This document shows positions 1 through 11,428 of a stretch of 64,000 bases of DNA, piece by piece. Position numbers and translations under genes: made by a program. Each line of letters begins with the position of its first letter. The stretch's first letter is position 1. This DNA comes from Elgaria multicarinata webbii (Eukaryota > Chordata > Lepidosauria > Squamata > Anguidae), in contig NC_086180.1 in assembly GCF_023053635.1 (NCBI RefSeq), forward strand, positions 4,345,206-4,409,205, written 5' to 3'. Below the pieces are notes generated by a model. The model made no database searches, had not been told where the DNA came from, and was given only the letters and a program-made list of their open reading frames with translations.

Positions 1-106
1 AATGACCATTTAGGAAAAAATATACCCATCACACTTAAAGCAATAGCTGTAGTCACAGCTACCCGTCGCCAGGAATCAGCCAGGCCAATGCGTTCCAATG
101 AACTCT

Positions 107-112
107 TTTATT
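107..112 (-). promoter_or_regulatory. AATAAA poly(A) signal overlapping a stop codon
   Basis: On the minus strand AATAAA contains the TAA that closes the 61-codon frame at 108-293. A cleavage site would lie around 80-95. This is the main support for a genuine transcript end here. Confidence 0.35.
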
Positions 113-293
113 GAGCCAGTGATGCCAGGAAGAGCCCTCGCCTTTGAGATGCCTCCTCTTCCTCAAAGAAGACGGCCAGGGGCAGCAGAAGGAGGAGGTA
201 TGCAAGGAAAAAGGAGCAGTAGGACAGGAAGTAGAGGAACCCCAGAAACACCAGGGCACCCAGGAGGTCCTCGATCTTCTCAGAGGCTTCCAT
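108..293 (-). CDS. Candidate terminal exon or 61-aa single-pass membrane microprotein
   Basis: I do not recognise this protein. Reading leftward from an ATG at 293 (context AGCATGG) there are 61 codons ending in TAA at 108. The product has a short acidic N-terminus, a long hydrophobic stretch around residues 10-42 rich in Leu, Phe and Tyr, then a Glu run and a basic Arg-Arg segment, which is the layout of a single- or double-pass membrane protein. The frame stays open further upstream to about 383, past a good acceptor-like CCCCAG directly before the ATG, so it could be the last exon of a longer gene. The TAA stop overlaps an AATAAA poly(A) signal at 107-112, as expected for a real 3' end. 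The gene would diverge from CPXM1; in human, C20orf141 and TMEM239 lie upstream of CPXM1 in that orientation (recalled, not checked). No homology is claimed. Confidence 0.35.
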   Translation of the reverse strand: MEASEKIEDLLGALVFLGFLYFLSYCSFFLAYLLLLLPLAVFFEEEEASQRRGLFLASLAQ

Positions 294-564
294 GCTGGGG
301 AACGCAGCAAAAGTGTAAGAGCGGTAGATTCTCCCAAGGTAGGGGACGTCCCCGGAGAGGCAGGTGTCCAAGGGAAGCCAGAGTCAGGACTCAGAGAAGA
401 CCACCATGGAGCCAGAAGCTTCGTCTATGACAGAAGGACAAAGCAGGAGTAGGATTGAAAAGGACTGATGGAACTCTGCAGTGGAATTGGCCCCATGTGG
501 CCTCAGTGACACGGAGTGCCTTCTACCAGCTTTGGTTGGTGGCCCAGCTATGCCCCTATGAGAC

Positions 565-2380
565 AGGGATAACCTGGCTTCAGTTGTCTATGCTCTGGTA
601 ACCTCTGAATTAGATTAGTGCAATGCGCTCTACGTGGGGCTGCCTTTGATCAATGCAGTGATTACTAGAAGCCAACATGGATTTGTCAGGAACAAATTCT
701 GTCAGACTAATTTGATCTCATTTTTTGAGCGGGTAACCTCCCTTGTGGACTGTGGGAATGCTGTGGATGTCATATATCTTGACTTCAGCAAAGCTTTCGA
801 CAAAGTACCACATGACATTCTGATTAACAAACTAGCTAAAAGTGGGCTAGATGGAACAACTATTAGGTGGATTCACAGTTGGCTACAGAATCGGACACAA
901 AGAGTACTTATCAATGGAACCTTCTCAAACCGGGGAGAGGCAACGAGTGGGGTACTGCAGGGCTCCGTCCTGGGCCCAGTGCTCTTCAACTTTTTTGTTA
1001 ATGATTTGGACGAAAAGGTGCAGGGAACACTTATCAAATTTGCAGATGACACCAAATTGGGTGGGATAGCTAATACCCTGGAAGACGGAAACAAACTTCA
1101 AAGTGATCTTGATAGGCTGGAGTGCTGGGCTGAAAACAACAGAATGAAATTTCATAGGGATAAATGCCAAGTTCTACATTTAGGGAATAGAAACCAAATG
1201 CACAGTTACAAGATGGGGAACACTTGGCTCAGCAATACTACAAACGAGAAAGATCTTGGAATTGTTGTAGATCGCAAGCTGAATAGGAGCCAACAGTGCG
1301 ATATGGCTGCAAGAAAGGCAAATGCTATTTTGGGCTGCATTAATAGAAGTATAGGTTCCAAATCACGTGAGGTACTGGTTCCTCTCTATTCGGCCCTGGT
1401 TAGGCCTCATGTAGAGTATTGTGTCCAGTTCTGGGCTCCACAATTCAAGAAGGATGCAGACAAGCTGGAGCGTGTTCAGAGGAGGGCAACCAGGATGATC
1501 AGGGGTCTGGAAACAAAGCCCTATGAGGAGGGACTGAAAGAACTGGGCATGTTTAGCCTGGAGAAGAGAAGATTGAGGGGAGACATGAGAGCACTCTTCA
1601 AATACTTGAAAGGTTGTCACACAGAGGAGGGCCAGGATCTCTTCTCGATCCTCCCAGAGTGCAGGACACGGAATAACGGGCTCAAGTTAAAGGAAGCCAG
1701 ATTCCAGCTGGACATCAGGAAAAACTTCCTGACTCTCTGATTCTATGATTCTATGAAGACGGTTCGGAAGCTGCAGCTTGTGCAAAATGTAGCAGCCAGA
1801 TTGATAACTGGAACCAGAAGGTTGGAGCATATAAGATCCACTCCAGCCTGCTTGCATTGGCTGCCTGTATGTTTCCGAGCCAATTCAAGGTGCTGGTTTT
1901 AACCTATAAAGTGCACGGCTTGGGACCACAATACCTGATGGAACGCCTCTCCCGACAAGAACCTACCCGTATACTATGCTCGACATCTAAGGTCCTCCTC
2001 CAAGGGCCTACTCTGAGGGAAGCTCGGAGAATGGCAACAAGGGAGAGGGCCTTTTCAGTGGTGGCCCCTCAATCATGGAATGATCTCCCCAACAAGGCTC
2101 GCCTGGTGCCAACATTGTTATCTTTTTGGACCCAGGTCAAGACTTTTCTCTTCTCCCAAATATTTAACAACATTTAATAGCTTATGCTGAGTTCTTTAAC
2201 AGACCCCAGAATAGTTGTTTTTAACGGATTGTCTGTTTTTGTTTGTATTTTATGCTTTTTATGGTTTTAAATTTTGTAAATTTGTTTTTACTGTTCACTG
2301 TTTTTTACTTTTGAAAACTTCCCAGAGAGCTTCGGCTATGCGGTGGTATATAAATGTAATAAATAAATAAATAAATAAAT
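565..2380 (+). mobile_element. L2-like LINE (type A tail) interrupted by a CR1
   Basis: The 5' piece (about 565-646) and the 3' piece (about 1756-2380) match the uninterrupted L2 copy at 25.6 kb. The 3' piece encodes the end of ORF2, with the motif series leading to a Val-Val-Ala-Pro box and a Lys-Thr-Phe-Leu-Phe ending near 2160. It then runs through an AT-rich 3' UTR, the conserved 'cccagagagcttcggctatg' segment and an (AAAT)n tail. Between the pieces lies a CR1 copy. Confidence 0.8.
647..1755 (+). mobile_element. CR1 LINE, 5'-truncated, RT and C-terminal ORF2, 3' UTR deleted
   Basis: An open frame from 634 to 1740 encodes the reverse transcriptase palm, with the FADD catalytic box near codon 137, and the conserved CR1 C-terminal region ([10 protein letters not shown] motif). 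The copy keeps the terminal octamers ATTCTATG at about 1738-1755. The last 30 or so codons of ORF2 and nearly all of the 3' UTR are missing: 'cttcctgact' joins directly to 'ctctgattctatg'. It sits inside an L2-like LINE. Confidence 0.9.
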
Positions 2381-4323
2381 GATAGGGAAGGGAGCCAGGG
2401 CTCTGAAATCATGGGAACAGAAACTTAAACCCGGGGTCCCAATCCAGCCCTACGAGGGTCCTCATCTGGCCCTCCAGGTTTCCCCAGAAAGCCAAGCCCC
2501 CTTCCTGTGGTTGTTTCCCAGGAATCATTATTATTGCGACAAAGGCTCCAGGCCTTCATACCACCTTAAAACATGACACGTCGCGCCTTAGGCCTGGAGC
2601 CTTTGCTGCAATAACAATGATGAGAGCACCTCTAGGCATGTGCAGAGGGCTTTGGACTGTCCAACTAACTGCCAACCACAGCCTGCCCTTATATACCATT
2701 GAGAAGGTCTGGAACCCAGCACCTTGCATCTTTCCAAAAGGAAGCGTCATCTCTCCCGACACTCTCCTTACCTCCAGAACTGCCAAGCCAATCCTGCCCC
2801 CCCGGTCCTCCATCACTTCCTCCTTTGTGGAGATCTTGTGGTGTTTATTTTAACGGATGCTGAGCGCTTCTCATCAGGACAGAGTGCTGGATTGCCATGA
2901 GTAGATGAGAGTTTGGCTGAAGTGGCCTGTGTTGAACCTGGCAAAAAGAGACCGGGCTAGGGCTGGCGGCATTTAACAGGGAAGACCCAGATGTAAGAGT
3001 CAACCCCAGGCAGTGGCGGTGGCAGCAGCAACAGCTGGGACTGCTTGCCAGTGTCATTTGGGGGCAGTGTGGACTACCTGCTGCTATTTTGTTCCTCCGT
3101 CCCAGCCCAGACCTTGGAGGCATGACCTCAGTGAGCTGTCCTGCTTCTGATGTCATAAACTCAAGTGGCTGCATCATGGGCCATGAGACCTCCCCTTCTG
3201 CCTTACTCAGTGCGTTTGGTTGAGACGAGGGAAAGAATCCGAGATAGGATCTCCAAATGTCTTTGCTTTTTCCTAAAAGCAGCCAGGGATTGGGGGAGAG
3301 AGGAGATTTATGTATTTATTACATTTCTAAACCACCCACTAGCTGAATCTCTTTGGGCAGTTCACAGCCATGGAAACCATAATTGTATTTTTATTTTATT
3401 TTTTGCATTCCGGTTTGCAGTGCTGCCAGAGAAAAGTTAACACTTCCACCACACCTGATTCAGACAGGTGCAGGAGATGTCCAAAACAAATTGAATCCAA
3501 TTCGGAACAGTCCTGAAGATTCACAATTTGGAAGGACACAGAGACACAGTCAGTCTCCAAACATTGATACGTATCCGCCCAAGCTCTGCATATCAGGGTG
3601 GGGGGTGGGATGGAGTAGGGGATGTAGTTTGCGATGGACAGCTCTAGCTTCCAATCACAATGTATGGTTTTACCAGGACTCTCCAATCCCAGTGCTTTGG
3701 GGAAGGGATGTTGAAGTAATATATCCCAGGAACACTGATTCCATGTTCATTCAATACTCTTTGCTAGTTCTCTCTCCCAGGAGCAGGAACATTAAAAGAG
3801 GTTTGATGGCATCTATGGGGCCAGGGTGGTGGTAAAGGGTACAATACCGAGCATTTGCTATGAAAATACTGGATTTTCATGTCCTTCTGTCTCTGCCACT
3901 CTATGCTCCATCTAGGGTGACCAGCTGTCCAATTTTGCCCGGACAGTTCTAGAAAATGTGGGGCCAAACCGGGGTCCGGGGGAGATTTTCAAAAATTATT
4001 TGAATATCTGGGAAAGTTGCATCATCCAAGCCACACACACACACACACACACATGTGGCCATCTGGGCCTTTTCTTGGCTGATGCCATTGTGCCAGCCAC
4101 AAAGAAGCCTGGATCGACACAGGAAAGGGGCTTGAAGTACGCGCTTCCGCACTTCTGGAAATGCCTCCTCCAGCCCCTCCCAGCACCAATCTGGCCTTCT
4201 TCTTGGCCTGCACTATCCCAGAAAGAATGCAGGAAACAGAAAGCCCCCCTGATAAGGCAGCAAGAGTTATTTATTTATTATGTAGAGAAGGTGTGCTCTG
4301 TACAGGTGCTCTGTTCAGAGAAC
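2381..4323. other. Upstream flank without a recognisable gene
   Basis: No coding exon is supported. It holds a short minus-strand L2-like 3' fragment at about 3309-3372, a decayed transposon-like piece at about 3912-4020 beginning TAGGGTGACCAGCTGTCC, and a (CA)n run at 4031-4053. Confidence 0.5.
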
Positions 4324-4496
4324 TACCATATTTCTTCGATTGTAAGACGCCATCGATTGTAAGACGCACACTAATTTCAGTACCACCAACAAAACAAAAA
4401 GAACCTAAGACACACCTGCGATTCTAAGATGCACCTCATTTTTAGAGATGTTTATATGGAGGGAAAAGTGCATCTTAGAATCAAAGAAATAGGGTA
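4324..4496. mobile_element. Short MITE with TTCTTCGATTCTAAGA-type inverted ends, copy 1
   Basis: Inverted ends of about 26 bases (taccatatttcttcgattg... and its complement) flank about 120 bases of A-rich interior made of repeated 'gattctaagacgcac' blocks. Each end carries TA, consistent with a Tc1/mariner-like TA target. A second copy lies at 5313-5498. Confidence 0.75.
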
Positions 4497-5312
4497 CAAC
4501 ATGCTGGCTTTGTTTGTGTGGTGCTGAAAAATAGTGATTGCTAGCAGCAAAGGGATATGAACCCCTATCAGGATGCCTGAGGACCTGGCTGCTGAGTCCC
4601 TGGGGCTGGTGGAGTAGGGGTGTTCTGGCATCATTTATCATGCTATATGCATGTGAAGTTGCAGGGATGTGTGCTGCTTTCTCTGACTTTAGGGCGTACT
4701 GAGCAGAAAACAACAAGTCTTAATTAAATTGTTTTTCATTCATTGTATCTCCCCAGGTCCTGCACCTATCCTGCTGAAATTTTGCACGTTTCTTGCCAGG
4801 ACCACGTTTATGACGTATGCAATTTTCATACACACAGACATACACACAGAGAGAGAGAGAGACCCTACCATGGAGGGTGAAACACCCCTTCCCCCAAATT
4901 CTAAGACTTCCTCTCCTTTCCTTCTGAAATGTTGCAGGTGTCTTCACTTCTTCTTTTTGGGGGGAGGAGCCAAAAAGTGGTAGAGCAGTTGATTCTGCAA
5001 GCCTGAAGTCTCCCCATCTCTGGGACAATGGTGTAAAACTTTCTCCACCTGTTCATTCAACACTTCAGCGATGGTTTTGATAATTGTTCTTTGTACCTTT
5101 CCCAGTTAGGCAAAATAGAGCAGCTGGGACTGTGAGCAACTTCTCAACACACATCTTGGGCAGAATTTTGCAGTAGCATCACCTGGCCTTGAAGAAGCAG
5201 AACAAATTAATATGGACACTGGGAAACTGGTCAGTTGCAGTCCAACGTTATCTCTTTTGTCCTGCTGTGATTTTTTGAACTTGATTTATGCAGAATTAGG
5301 GACAGGGGCAAT
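4497..5312. other. Upstream flank between two MITE copies
   Basis: No gene and no clear repeat seen apart from a short (CA/GA) tract near 4830-4862. Confidence 0.4.
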
Positions 5313-5498
5313 TACCATATTTCTTCGATTCTAAGACGCCATCGACTGTAAGACGCACACTAATTTCAGTACCACCAACAGAAAAAAAGCTTTGATTCTA
5401 AGAAATAATAAACACACCCACGATTCTAAGACGCACCCCTTTTTTAGGAATGTTTATATGGGGGGAAAAGTGCATCTTAGAATCGAAGAAATACAGTA
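5313..5498. mobile_element. Short MITE with TTCTTCGATTCTAAGA-type inverted ends, copy 2
   Basis: Same structure as the copy at 4324-4496. The right inverted end (gcatcttagaatcgaagaaa) is almost exactly complementary to the left. TA occurs at both borders. Confidence 0.8.
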
Positions 5499-5544
5499 AA
5501 TGTAATTCAAGGCCTAAGGCATCCAGCATGGAGAGGCAAAGCCC

Positions 5545-5872
5545 AGAGAGGTTCGCTTGGCACCTACATTGTTTTCTTTCCATCGCCAGCTGAAGACCTT
5601 TTTATTTTCTCTGTATTTTAACACCTAATTTAACTTAAACTTAAACTTTGCTGTTTTAATCTCATATTTTAACCTACATTAATTTTTTCTGTATGGTTTT
5701 ATTCTGGTTGTGCTTTTTATACTGTATTTTGTATTTGTGTTTTAAATTTGTTGGTTGTTTTTATGCTCTTCATGGTTTTAATTTTTGTGAACCGCCCAGA
5801 GAGCTTCGGCTGTTGGGCGGTATAAAAATGTAATAAATAAATAAATGAATAAATAAATAAAAGCACTATTGA
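5545..5872 (+). mobile_element. L2-like LINE 3' end (type A tail)
   Basis: It begins in the last codons of ORF2 (gaggttcgcttggcacc), then the 3' UTR, the 'gaaccgcccagagagcttcg' block and an (AAAT)n tail. It is severely 5'-truncated. Confidence 0.85.
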
Positions 5873-5898
5873 GGCTTTTCAGGGCTCCTGTGCCTTCA

Positions 5899-6402
5899 GG
5901 GCTCCACAATTCAAGAAGGACGCAGACAAGCTGGAGCGTGTTCAGAGGATGGCAACCAGTTTTCAGGGGTCTGGAAACAAAGCCCTATTAAGAGAGACTG
6001 AAAGAACTGGGCACGTTTAGCCTGGAGAAGAGAAGATTGAGGGGAGACATGAGAGCACTCTTCAAATACTTAAAAGGTTGTCACACAGAGGAGGGCCAGG
6101 ATCTCTTCTCGATCCTCCCAGAGTGCAGGACACGGAATAATGGGCTCAAGTTAAAGGAAGCCAGATTCCAGCTGGACATCAGGAAAAACTTCCTGACTGT
6201 TAGAGCAGTACGACAATGGAATCAGTTGCCTGGTGAGGTTGTGGGCTCTCCCACACTAGAGGCCTTCAAGAGGCAGCTGGACAAGCATCTTTCAGGGATG
6301 CTTTAGGGTGGATTCCTGCATTGAGCAGGGGGTTGGACTCGATGGCCTTGTAGGCCCCTTCCAACTCTGCTATTCTATGATTTAAATCTATGATTCTATG
6401 AT
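5899..6402 (+). mobile_element. CR1 LINE 3' end
   Basis: It covers the C-terminal ORF2 region (an open stretch at 6037-6306 ending in Ser-Gly-Met-Leu-stop), the complete short 3' UTR (ggttggactcgatggccttg block) and degenerate ATTCTATG octamers. It is 5'-truncated at the 'ggctccacaattcaag' point. Confidence 0.9.
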
Positions 6403-7410
6403 TTAACTGTTTCTTGTTCACAAGTTCAAGTTTTATTGTTTTCAGTGACAGCCAGTCAGAATTCTTAAGGAGCTTCTGCTGCCATCCTTCTGCATAGGGA
6501 GGGAGAGAGGTGCACTTGACCAGCAGCTGAAATCTCCATCACTGTGGCTGCTGTGCCGGTGGTGCTCTCCCAGTAGGAAAGGCAAATGTGAGGATCATGT
6601 GATCTAACACATCTGGAGAGCCACAGGTTGGAGAAGGTTGCCATGGTGTTTCTTTATAAGCAGTTCATGCAGAGCTCTGGCTAATCTTCTCCGGGGAATC
6701 CCGACCCACTTTGATCTGAGAACATGAATCCACTGACTTTGTTTTTGCTTTCTGCAAGGGACTTAATGTCGGCAATCGGACTCAGGCCGCCGACTGCAAG
6801 ATTCCCTCTGTACCTCTGCAACATTTCTCATCCTCTGAACCAACAACAGCAAGAGCCAGCATCCTCCCTGGGGCCTCCGAACGGAGCAGCGGTCAAGACT
6901 GGCAGTTGTCCTGGCTGGCTGCCCTGCGGGCTTTGGGCCCGTCGCCAACGTGTTTGCTTTGGAGAGGATCCCACAGCCTCGGACGCCTCCCGTGACACAT
7001 TTGCGGTCCTGTGATGGTTGTGAGGCTGGGCATTCTCCAAAGAGCACTAGGAAATCCTCCAATCTTTGGAAACGGCCAGAAGCCAAAAGAAGAAGTGACA
7101 ATAGAAATCAAACATTACATCAAAAGGGTAATCAGGAACCTAAGAAGGGGTAAACATAAGCCTGAAAGCTACTTCTAAAACCCTAAATCTTTTTTTAAAA
7201 AAAATGCTTAATCTTTAACAGTGTTTTCCCTTGGATCAAACCAAGTTCCCTCTTGCTCAGTATTTCTGGCAACCAGCTAGAGGCGTCCAGGTACTTACAA
7301 ATATGGAAAGAACTACACCTTGTTGATAATCCTGAAATTGGTTACTACTTCCCTGTGCCTTATTTCTGCAAAATTTTGCCCCGTTACTTGTTTTTTCTAA
7401 CTATTTTGGA

Positions 7411-7448
<38 letters not shown>

Positions 7449-7980
7449 GTTCGTGATTGGCCACTTATGGAAGTTTGTGGGTCCATTGCACGACATCATC
7501 AACAACCAGGATGTCTTCTACCCTATCCCCTGGAAATCCCGCTTTTAAAAGACCGACAGATAATGAACTCCATCAGACTAGCTTTTTATTGCATGCTCGT
7601 TGCTGGGCACTCACGGATTTTCACAGGTCCCTCTCATTGCAATATCTGCTTCCCGCGCACCTCCTGCCCCTTCTAGCCTTCTTTGCATGACAATCATCCC
7701 CCCCTTCGGTAAGTCTGAATTATTTTTAAAGATGGAAGTTGCTGCTACCTCCTCCTCTGTGCAGGAGAAGCAGCGGGATCAAAACGGCCCACTGAACGGG
7801 CCACGTGCACATTGTTTACATCCTCTTTCAAAAAGGGAAGTAATGAGGGACAAACACGTGAGCAGAGAAGCGACGGTAAGCAAATACAATTTCCCCCCAC
7901 ATGATGACGCTCAATGTGATAATATCTGAAAAACGCAGGATCTCCCAGTGTGTGAACTTAGCGTTGCACAATAATCCCAC
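6403..7980. other. Upstream flank, no supported gene
   Basis: Mostly unique-looking sequence. Frames at 6724-7153 lack splice support or a family resemblance I can name. A (TTA)n microsatellite lies at 7409-7448. Confidence 0.4.
7409..7448. repeat. (TTA)n microsatellite
   Basis: About 13 perfect trinucleotide units. Confidence 0.95.
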
Positions 7981-7981
7981 C

Positions 7982-8255
7982 AGTTGCATAGAAAAGGGAA
8001 TTTCAGCAGGTGCCATTTGTATGCATGCAGCACCAGGTGAAATTCCCTCTTCATCGCAGCAGTTAAAGCTGCAGGAGCCCTGCCCTCTTTTAAATCTGGT
8101 CACTCTAGTATAGCTCCTGCAGCTTTAACTGCTGTGATGAAGAGGGAATTTCACCTGGTGCTGCATACATACAAATGAGACCTGCTGAAATTCCCTTTTC
8201 TTTACAGCTGTTAAAGATACAGGAGCCTTGTCCTCCTTTCCATAGGGTCACCCTA
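7982..8255. mobile_element. TAGGGTGACC palindromic MITE, left end missing
   Basis: The two arms are complementary around 'ctggtcactctagtatag' near 8095-8112. The right terminus ends ...GGGTCACCCTA. The left arm starts only at 'cagttgcatagaaaaggg'. It is the same family as six other copies in the window. Confidence 0.85.
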
Positions 8256-8296
8256 CCACAGTACCACAATTGCAAAGGTTTCCCTCCTCCTCTTCC

Positions 8297-8511
8297 ATCA
8301 GGAAAAACTTCCTGACTGTTAGAGCAGTACGACAATGGAATCAGTTACCTAGGGAGGTTGTGGGCTCTCCCACACGAGAGGCCTTCAAGATGCAGCTGGA
8401 TAACCATCTGTCAGGGATGCTTTAGGGTGGATTCCTACACTGAGCAAGGGGTTGGACTCGATGGCCTTATAGGCCCCTTCCAACTCTGCTATTCTATAAC
8501 TCTATGACTCT
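8297..8511 (+). mobile_element. CR1 LINE 3' end
   Basis: It starts at 'catcaggaaaaacttcctg', includes the last ORF2 codons and 3' UTR, and ends in diverged octamers. It follows the MITE at 7982-8255. Confidence 0.9.
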
Positions 8512-9122
8512 AAACATGGCACCTAGAGCAGCTACGGAACACCAAAAGGGTCTGAATTAGCTTCTTTTAAAAGTAATTTTGACTCTTTGGTACTCAGTTG
8601 TAACTACCGAACATTAAAATGCCCCCCCCCCCGCAAAAAAACCTTCAAATAGCCTCTCCAGAGGCCTTTTTTTTTTCTTTTCTTTTTTACAATTTTGGGG
8701 ACGCCAGGGAGGCATAGAGCGGGCAGAGGAGGTCGCCCAATGCCCAACCCTGAAGTAGAGCCCTGGAAACTGGCAGGATTTCTTTTTGTTTTTATTGTGA
8801 GTTAAACAAAACAAAAAGCAAATCATAAAAACGAAAAGGAGGGGGGGGAGAACAAGAATGTACATGCATAGAAATATCAATATTCCATCAAATACGATGT
8901 TCGGGGCAGAGGAGAAAGGAGATTATGTGTAGGTTTCAATAAAAGCAGACCAAAACTTCATTATTTATCCATTCAGCGTGGTGCCTATTTGCGTTCTTAG
9001 GTTCTCAATCCGTTGCATTCTATGGCAGGTTGAGAGGTTCATCAGTCTCTGGGAAATGTAACAGTGGCGACACAAGAGTCCCTAACCATGCAGAGGTGGC
9101 CTGCATCTAATTCCTTTAAACC
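8512..9122. other. Upstream flank, no gene seen
   Basis: Unique-looking AT-rich sequence with short C/G and A runs; no repeat family recognised. Confidence 0.4.
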
Positions 9123-9200
9123 TAGGGTGACCATATGAAAAGGAGGACAGGTCTCCTGTATCTTTAACAGTTGCAATAAAAAGGGAATTTCAGCAGGTGT

Positions 9201-9374
9201 CATAGAATCCTGATGTCCAGCCAGAATCTGGCTTACTTTAACTTGAGCTTGTTATTCCGCGTCCTGCATTCTGGGAGGATCGAGAAAGGATCCTGGCCCT
9301 CCTCTGTGTGACAACCTTTTAAGCATTTGAAGAGTGCTATCATGTCTCCCCTCAATCTTCTCTTCTCCAGGCTA
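9201..9374 (-). mobile_element. CR1 LINE fragment lacking its 3' UTR
   Basis: In the sense direction it runs from 'ctggagaagagaagattg' to 'ctggacatcag' and then jumps directly to GATTCTATG. The 3' UTR is absent although the octamer end is kept. Confidence 0.8.
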
Positions 9375-9485
9375 GTATGCATGCAGCACCTAGTGAAATT
9401 CTCTCTTCATCACAACAGTTAAAGCTGCAGAAACTATACTAGAGTGACCAGATACAAACGAGGGTAGGGCTCCTTCAGCTTTAGC

Positions 9486-9518
9486 TGTACTTTATAGTAC
9501 ATAGTTGGTGCTATATAA

Positions 9519-9560
<42 letters not shown>
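9486..9560 (+). mobile_element. L2-like LINE tail (type B) with (TTA)n
   Basis: Short 3' end 'gttggtgctatataaat' followed by about 14 TTA units, inside the MITE at 9123-9666. Confidence 0.65.
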
Positions 9561-10247
9561 TCACCAGGTGCCGCATGCATAAAAATCTCACCTGCTGAAA
9601 TTCCCTTTTCAGTACAACTGTTAAAAGATACAGGAGCCCTGTCCTCTTTTCCATATGGTCACCCTATTTAAACCCAAAGTGAGGAACAGTTGGGGGCAGA
9701 GCAAATAACATCAGGGGGTGTGGCCATGCTCCCTGCTGTCATCCGTTCCCTAGTTGAAATGCCACCTGGAGCTCCGACCAGCATTTTGGCCAGGCGACCA
9801 GCTTTGCTGCCCGCAGGAAACCAAGGAGTCTTTGTGGGCCAGAATGGGGAACCTCTATGGGCCATTCTTTCGCCATCTCTGTTTTAAATGAAAGGCCAAC
9901 AGGGAGAGAACACAAGGAGAGCCCTGCCTGTTTTATTTTGTTTTCCATTTATTACATTTCTACACCACCCCCTCGCCAAAGTTTTCTAGGCTATTCCCAA
10001 CCCTACTGGATCAGACTGAGTGTCCGTCTAACTCAGCTTCCAGTTTCCAACCGAGGACAGCCAGATACCTCCAGGAATTCCACAAAGAAGGGCATGAAGG
10101 CCATCACCCCCCTTCCCTGCTGTATGTCCATTGTCCTCCATACCTGGTTTCTATCCCTGCACAAGGAAGGACAGTGGAGCCATCCTAAACCAATAGTTAT
10201 AGACAGACCCAAGCTCCATGAATTCGTTGAGCTCAAAGACCTGCCTT

Positions 10248-10378
10248 CCCCAACCTGATGCCTTCCTGATGTCTTCGATCACGACTCCCATCATCCCTGA
10301 CTATTCACCATGCTGGCTTGGAGTCATGGGAGTTGTAGTCCAAAACATCTGGAGGGCACCAGGTTGGGAAAGATTGGT
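10248..10378. mobile_element. hAT-like foldback MITE (CCCCAACCTGGTGCC family)
   Basis: Left 'ttccccaacctgatgcc' and right 'ggcaccaggttgggaaag' are inverted, with 'actcccatcatccctgac' and 'gggagttgtagtccaaaac' as inner arms. Diverged copies of this family recur at 31.3, 34.4, 38.1 and 43.9 kb. Confidence 0.7.
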
Positions 10379-10383
10379 GTAGA

Positions 10384-10978
10384 TTATTTATTTATATAAA
10401 CAATAATTATAACCAGTTAAAAACAAATTAAACCATGATCCAAGTTAAAACAATATATAATTTAAAAGCAATAGATACAGTTAAAACAGTTAAAACAATG
10501 TGCCAGTGAGTTTAACCATCAAAGGCTTTGTTAGAAAGCCATGTTTTTACTTGGCGTTGAAATGCAGTCAATGTTGGCACCAGTCGGGCCTCCAAGGGGA
10601 GGGCGTTCCATAGTCGGGGTGCCACCACAGAGAAGGCCCTCTCCCTTGTCCTATCGTAACGTATATGTTGCATTGGTGGGATGCGGAGAAGGGCTCTTCC
10701 AACAGATCTAAGGTCTCGGGCAGGCATATATAAGGAGAGGCGCTCTCTCAAGTATCGAGGTCCCAAGCCGTTTAGGGCTTGAAACGTCATTACCAGCACC
10801 TTGAATTCCAACCGGAAGCGTATAGGCAGCCAGTGCAGCTCCTTTAAGACCGGTGTTATGTGGTCTCTGTGAGATGTACCGGTCAGCAGTCTAGCTGCTG
10901 CATTTTGCACTTGCTGCAACTTCCGCATCGTCTTCAAGAGCAGCCCCACGTAGAGTGCATTGCAGTAGTCTAATCAGG
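10384..10978 (-). mobile_element. L2-like LINE 3' end
   Basis: A minus-strand open frame at 10512-10949 encodes the ORF2 C-terminus (LQQVQNAAARLL motif, then VVAPRLWNALP). The AT-rich tail is at the left. It is 5'-truncated at 'gattagactactgcaatgc'. Confidence 0.85.
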
Positions 10979-11428
10979 AAGTTTATGCTGAGCTTGATGG
11001 ACTTACCAGCAGACCGCTTCCCATGTTCAACTCAATTCTGAGGATGACAGAGAGGTAGGAATCCATGTGGGGAGGCCTGTTCTTTTTATAGGGAATCTCC
11101 TCCGTTTTTCTTCAGGGAAAGATTTTCCCCTAATAAGACCACATGGAAAACCTCTTAAAAGCAAGGTGTGAAATAAAGCAAGCAGCTGGCGCTTTTTTAG
11201 GGTGTCTGGAAAATTAGGACATGTTAGGTCTGTCTCAGCTCCAGGAATGCCTATGGGTTGCTGGGTTGTTGTTTTTTTCTTTTTCTTTCCCCCTTATTAA
11301 GAGTTGGCTTAGATGCACTTTTTGTGCTTAACTCTATTAAGCCGGGTTTTCAAAAGTCTGAATATGATCGTCTCAGTTTCTGACTTGCTAGAAAGGAAAA
11401 ATTGCGTGTGGATTCTGGACGTTTTGTG
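10979..11428. other. Upstream flank, no gene seen
   Basis: Unique-looking sequence; no repeat or exon recognised. Confidence 0.4.

Larger units (their letters stand above)
9123..9666. mobile_element. TAGGGTGACC palindromic MITE carrying two LINE fragments
   Basis: The MITE ends TAGGGTGACC (9123) and GGTCACCCTA (9666). Its left arm is broken at about 9200 by a minus-strand CR1 fragment, and its middle at about 9480-9560 by an L2-like tail (tggtgctatataaattatta). Both arms resume in register afterward, so the MITE is older than both LINE insertions. Confidence 0.8.

Noticed and set aside
6724-7153. Possible exon of an upstream gene
   Set aside because: Open frames of 67-112 codons occur on both strands but no splice-site pair or family resemblance supports either.
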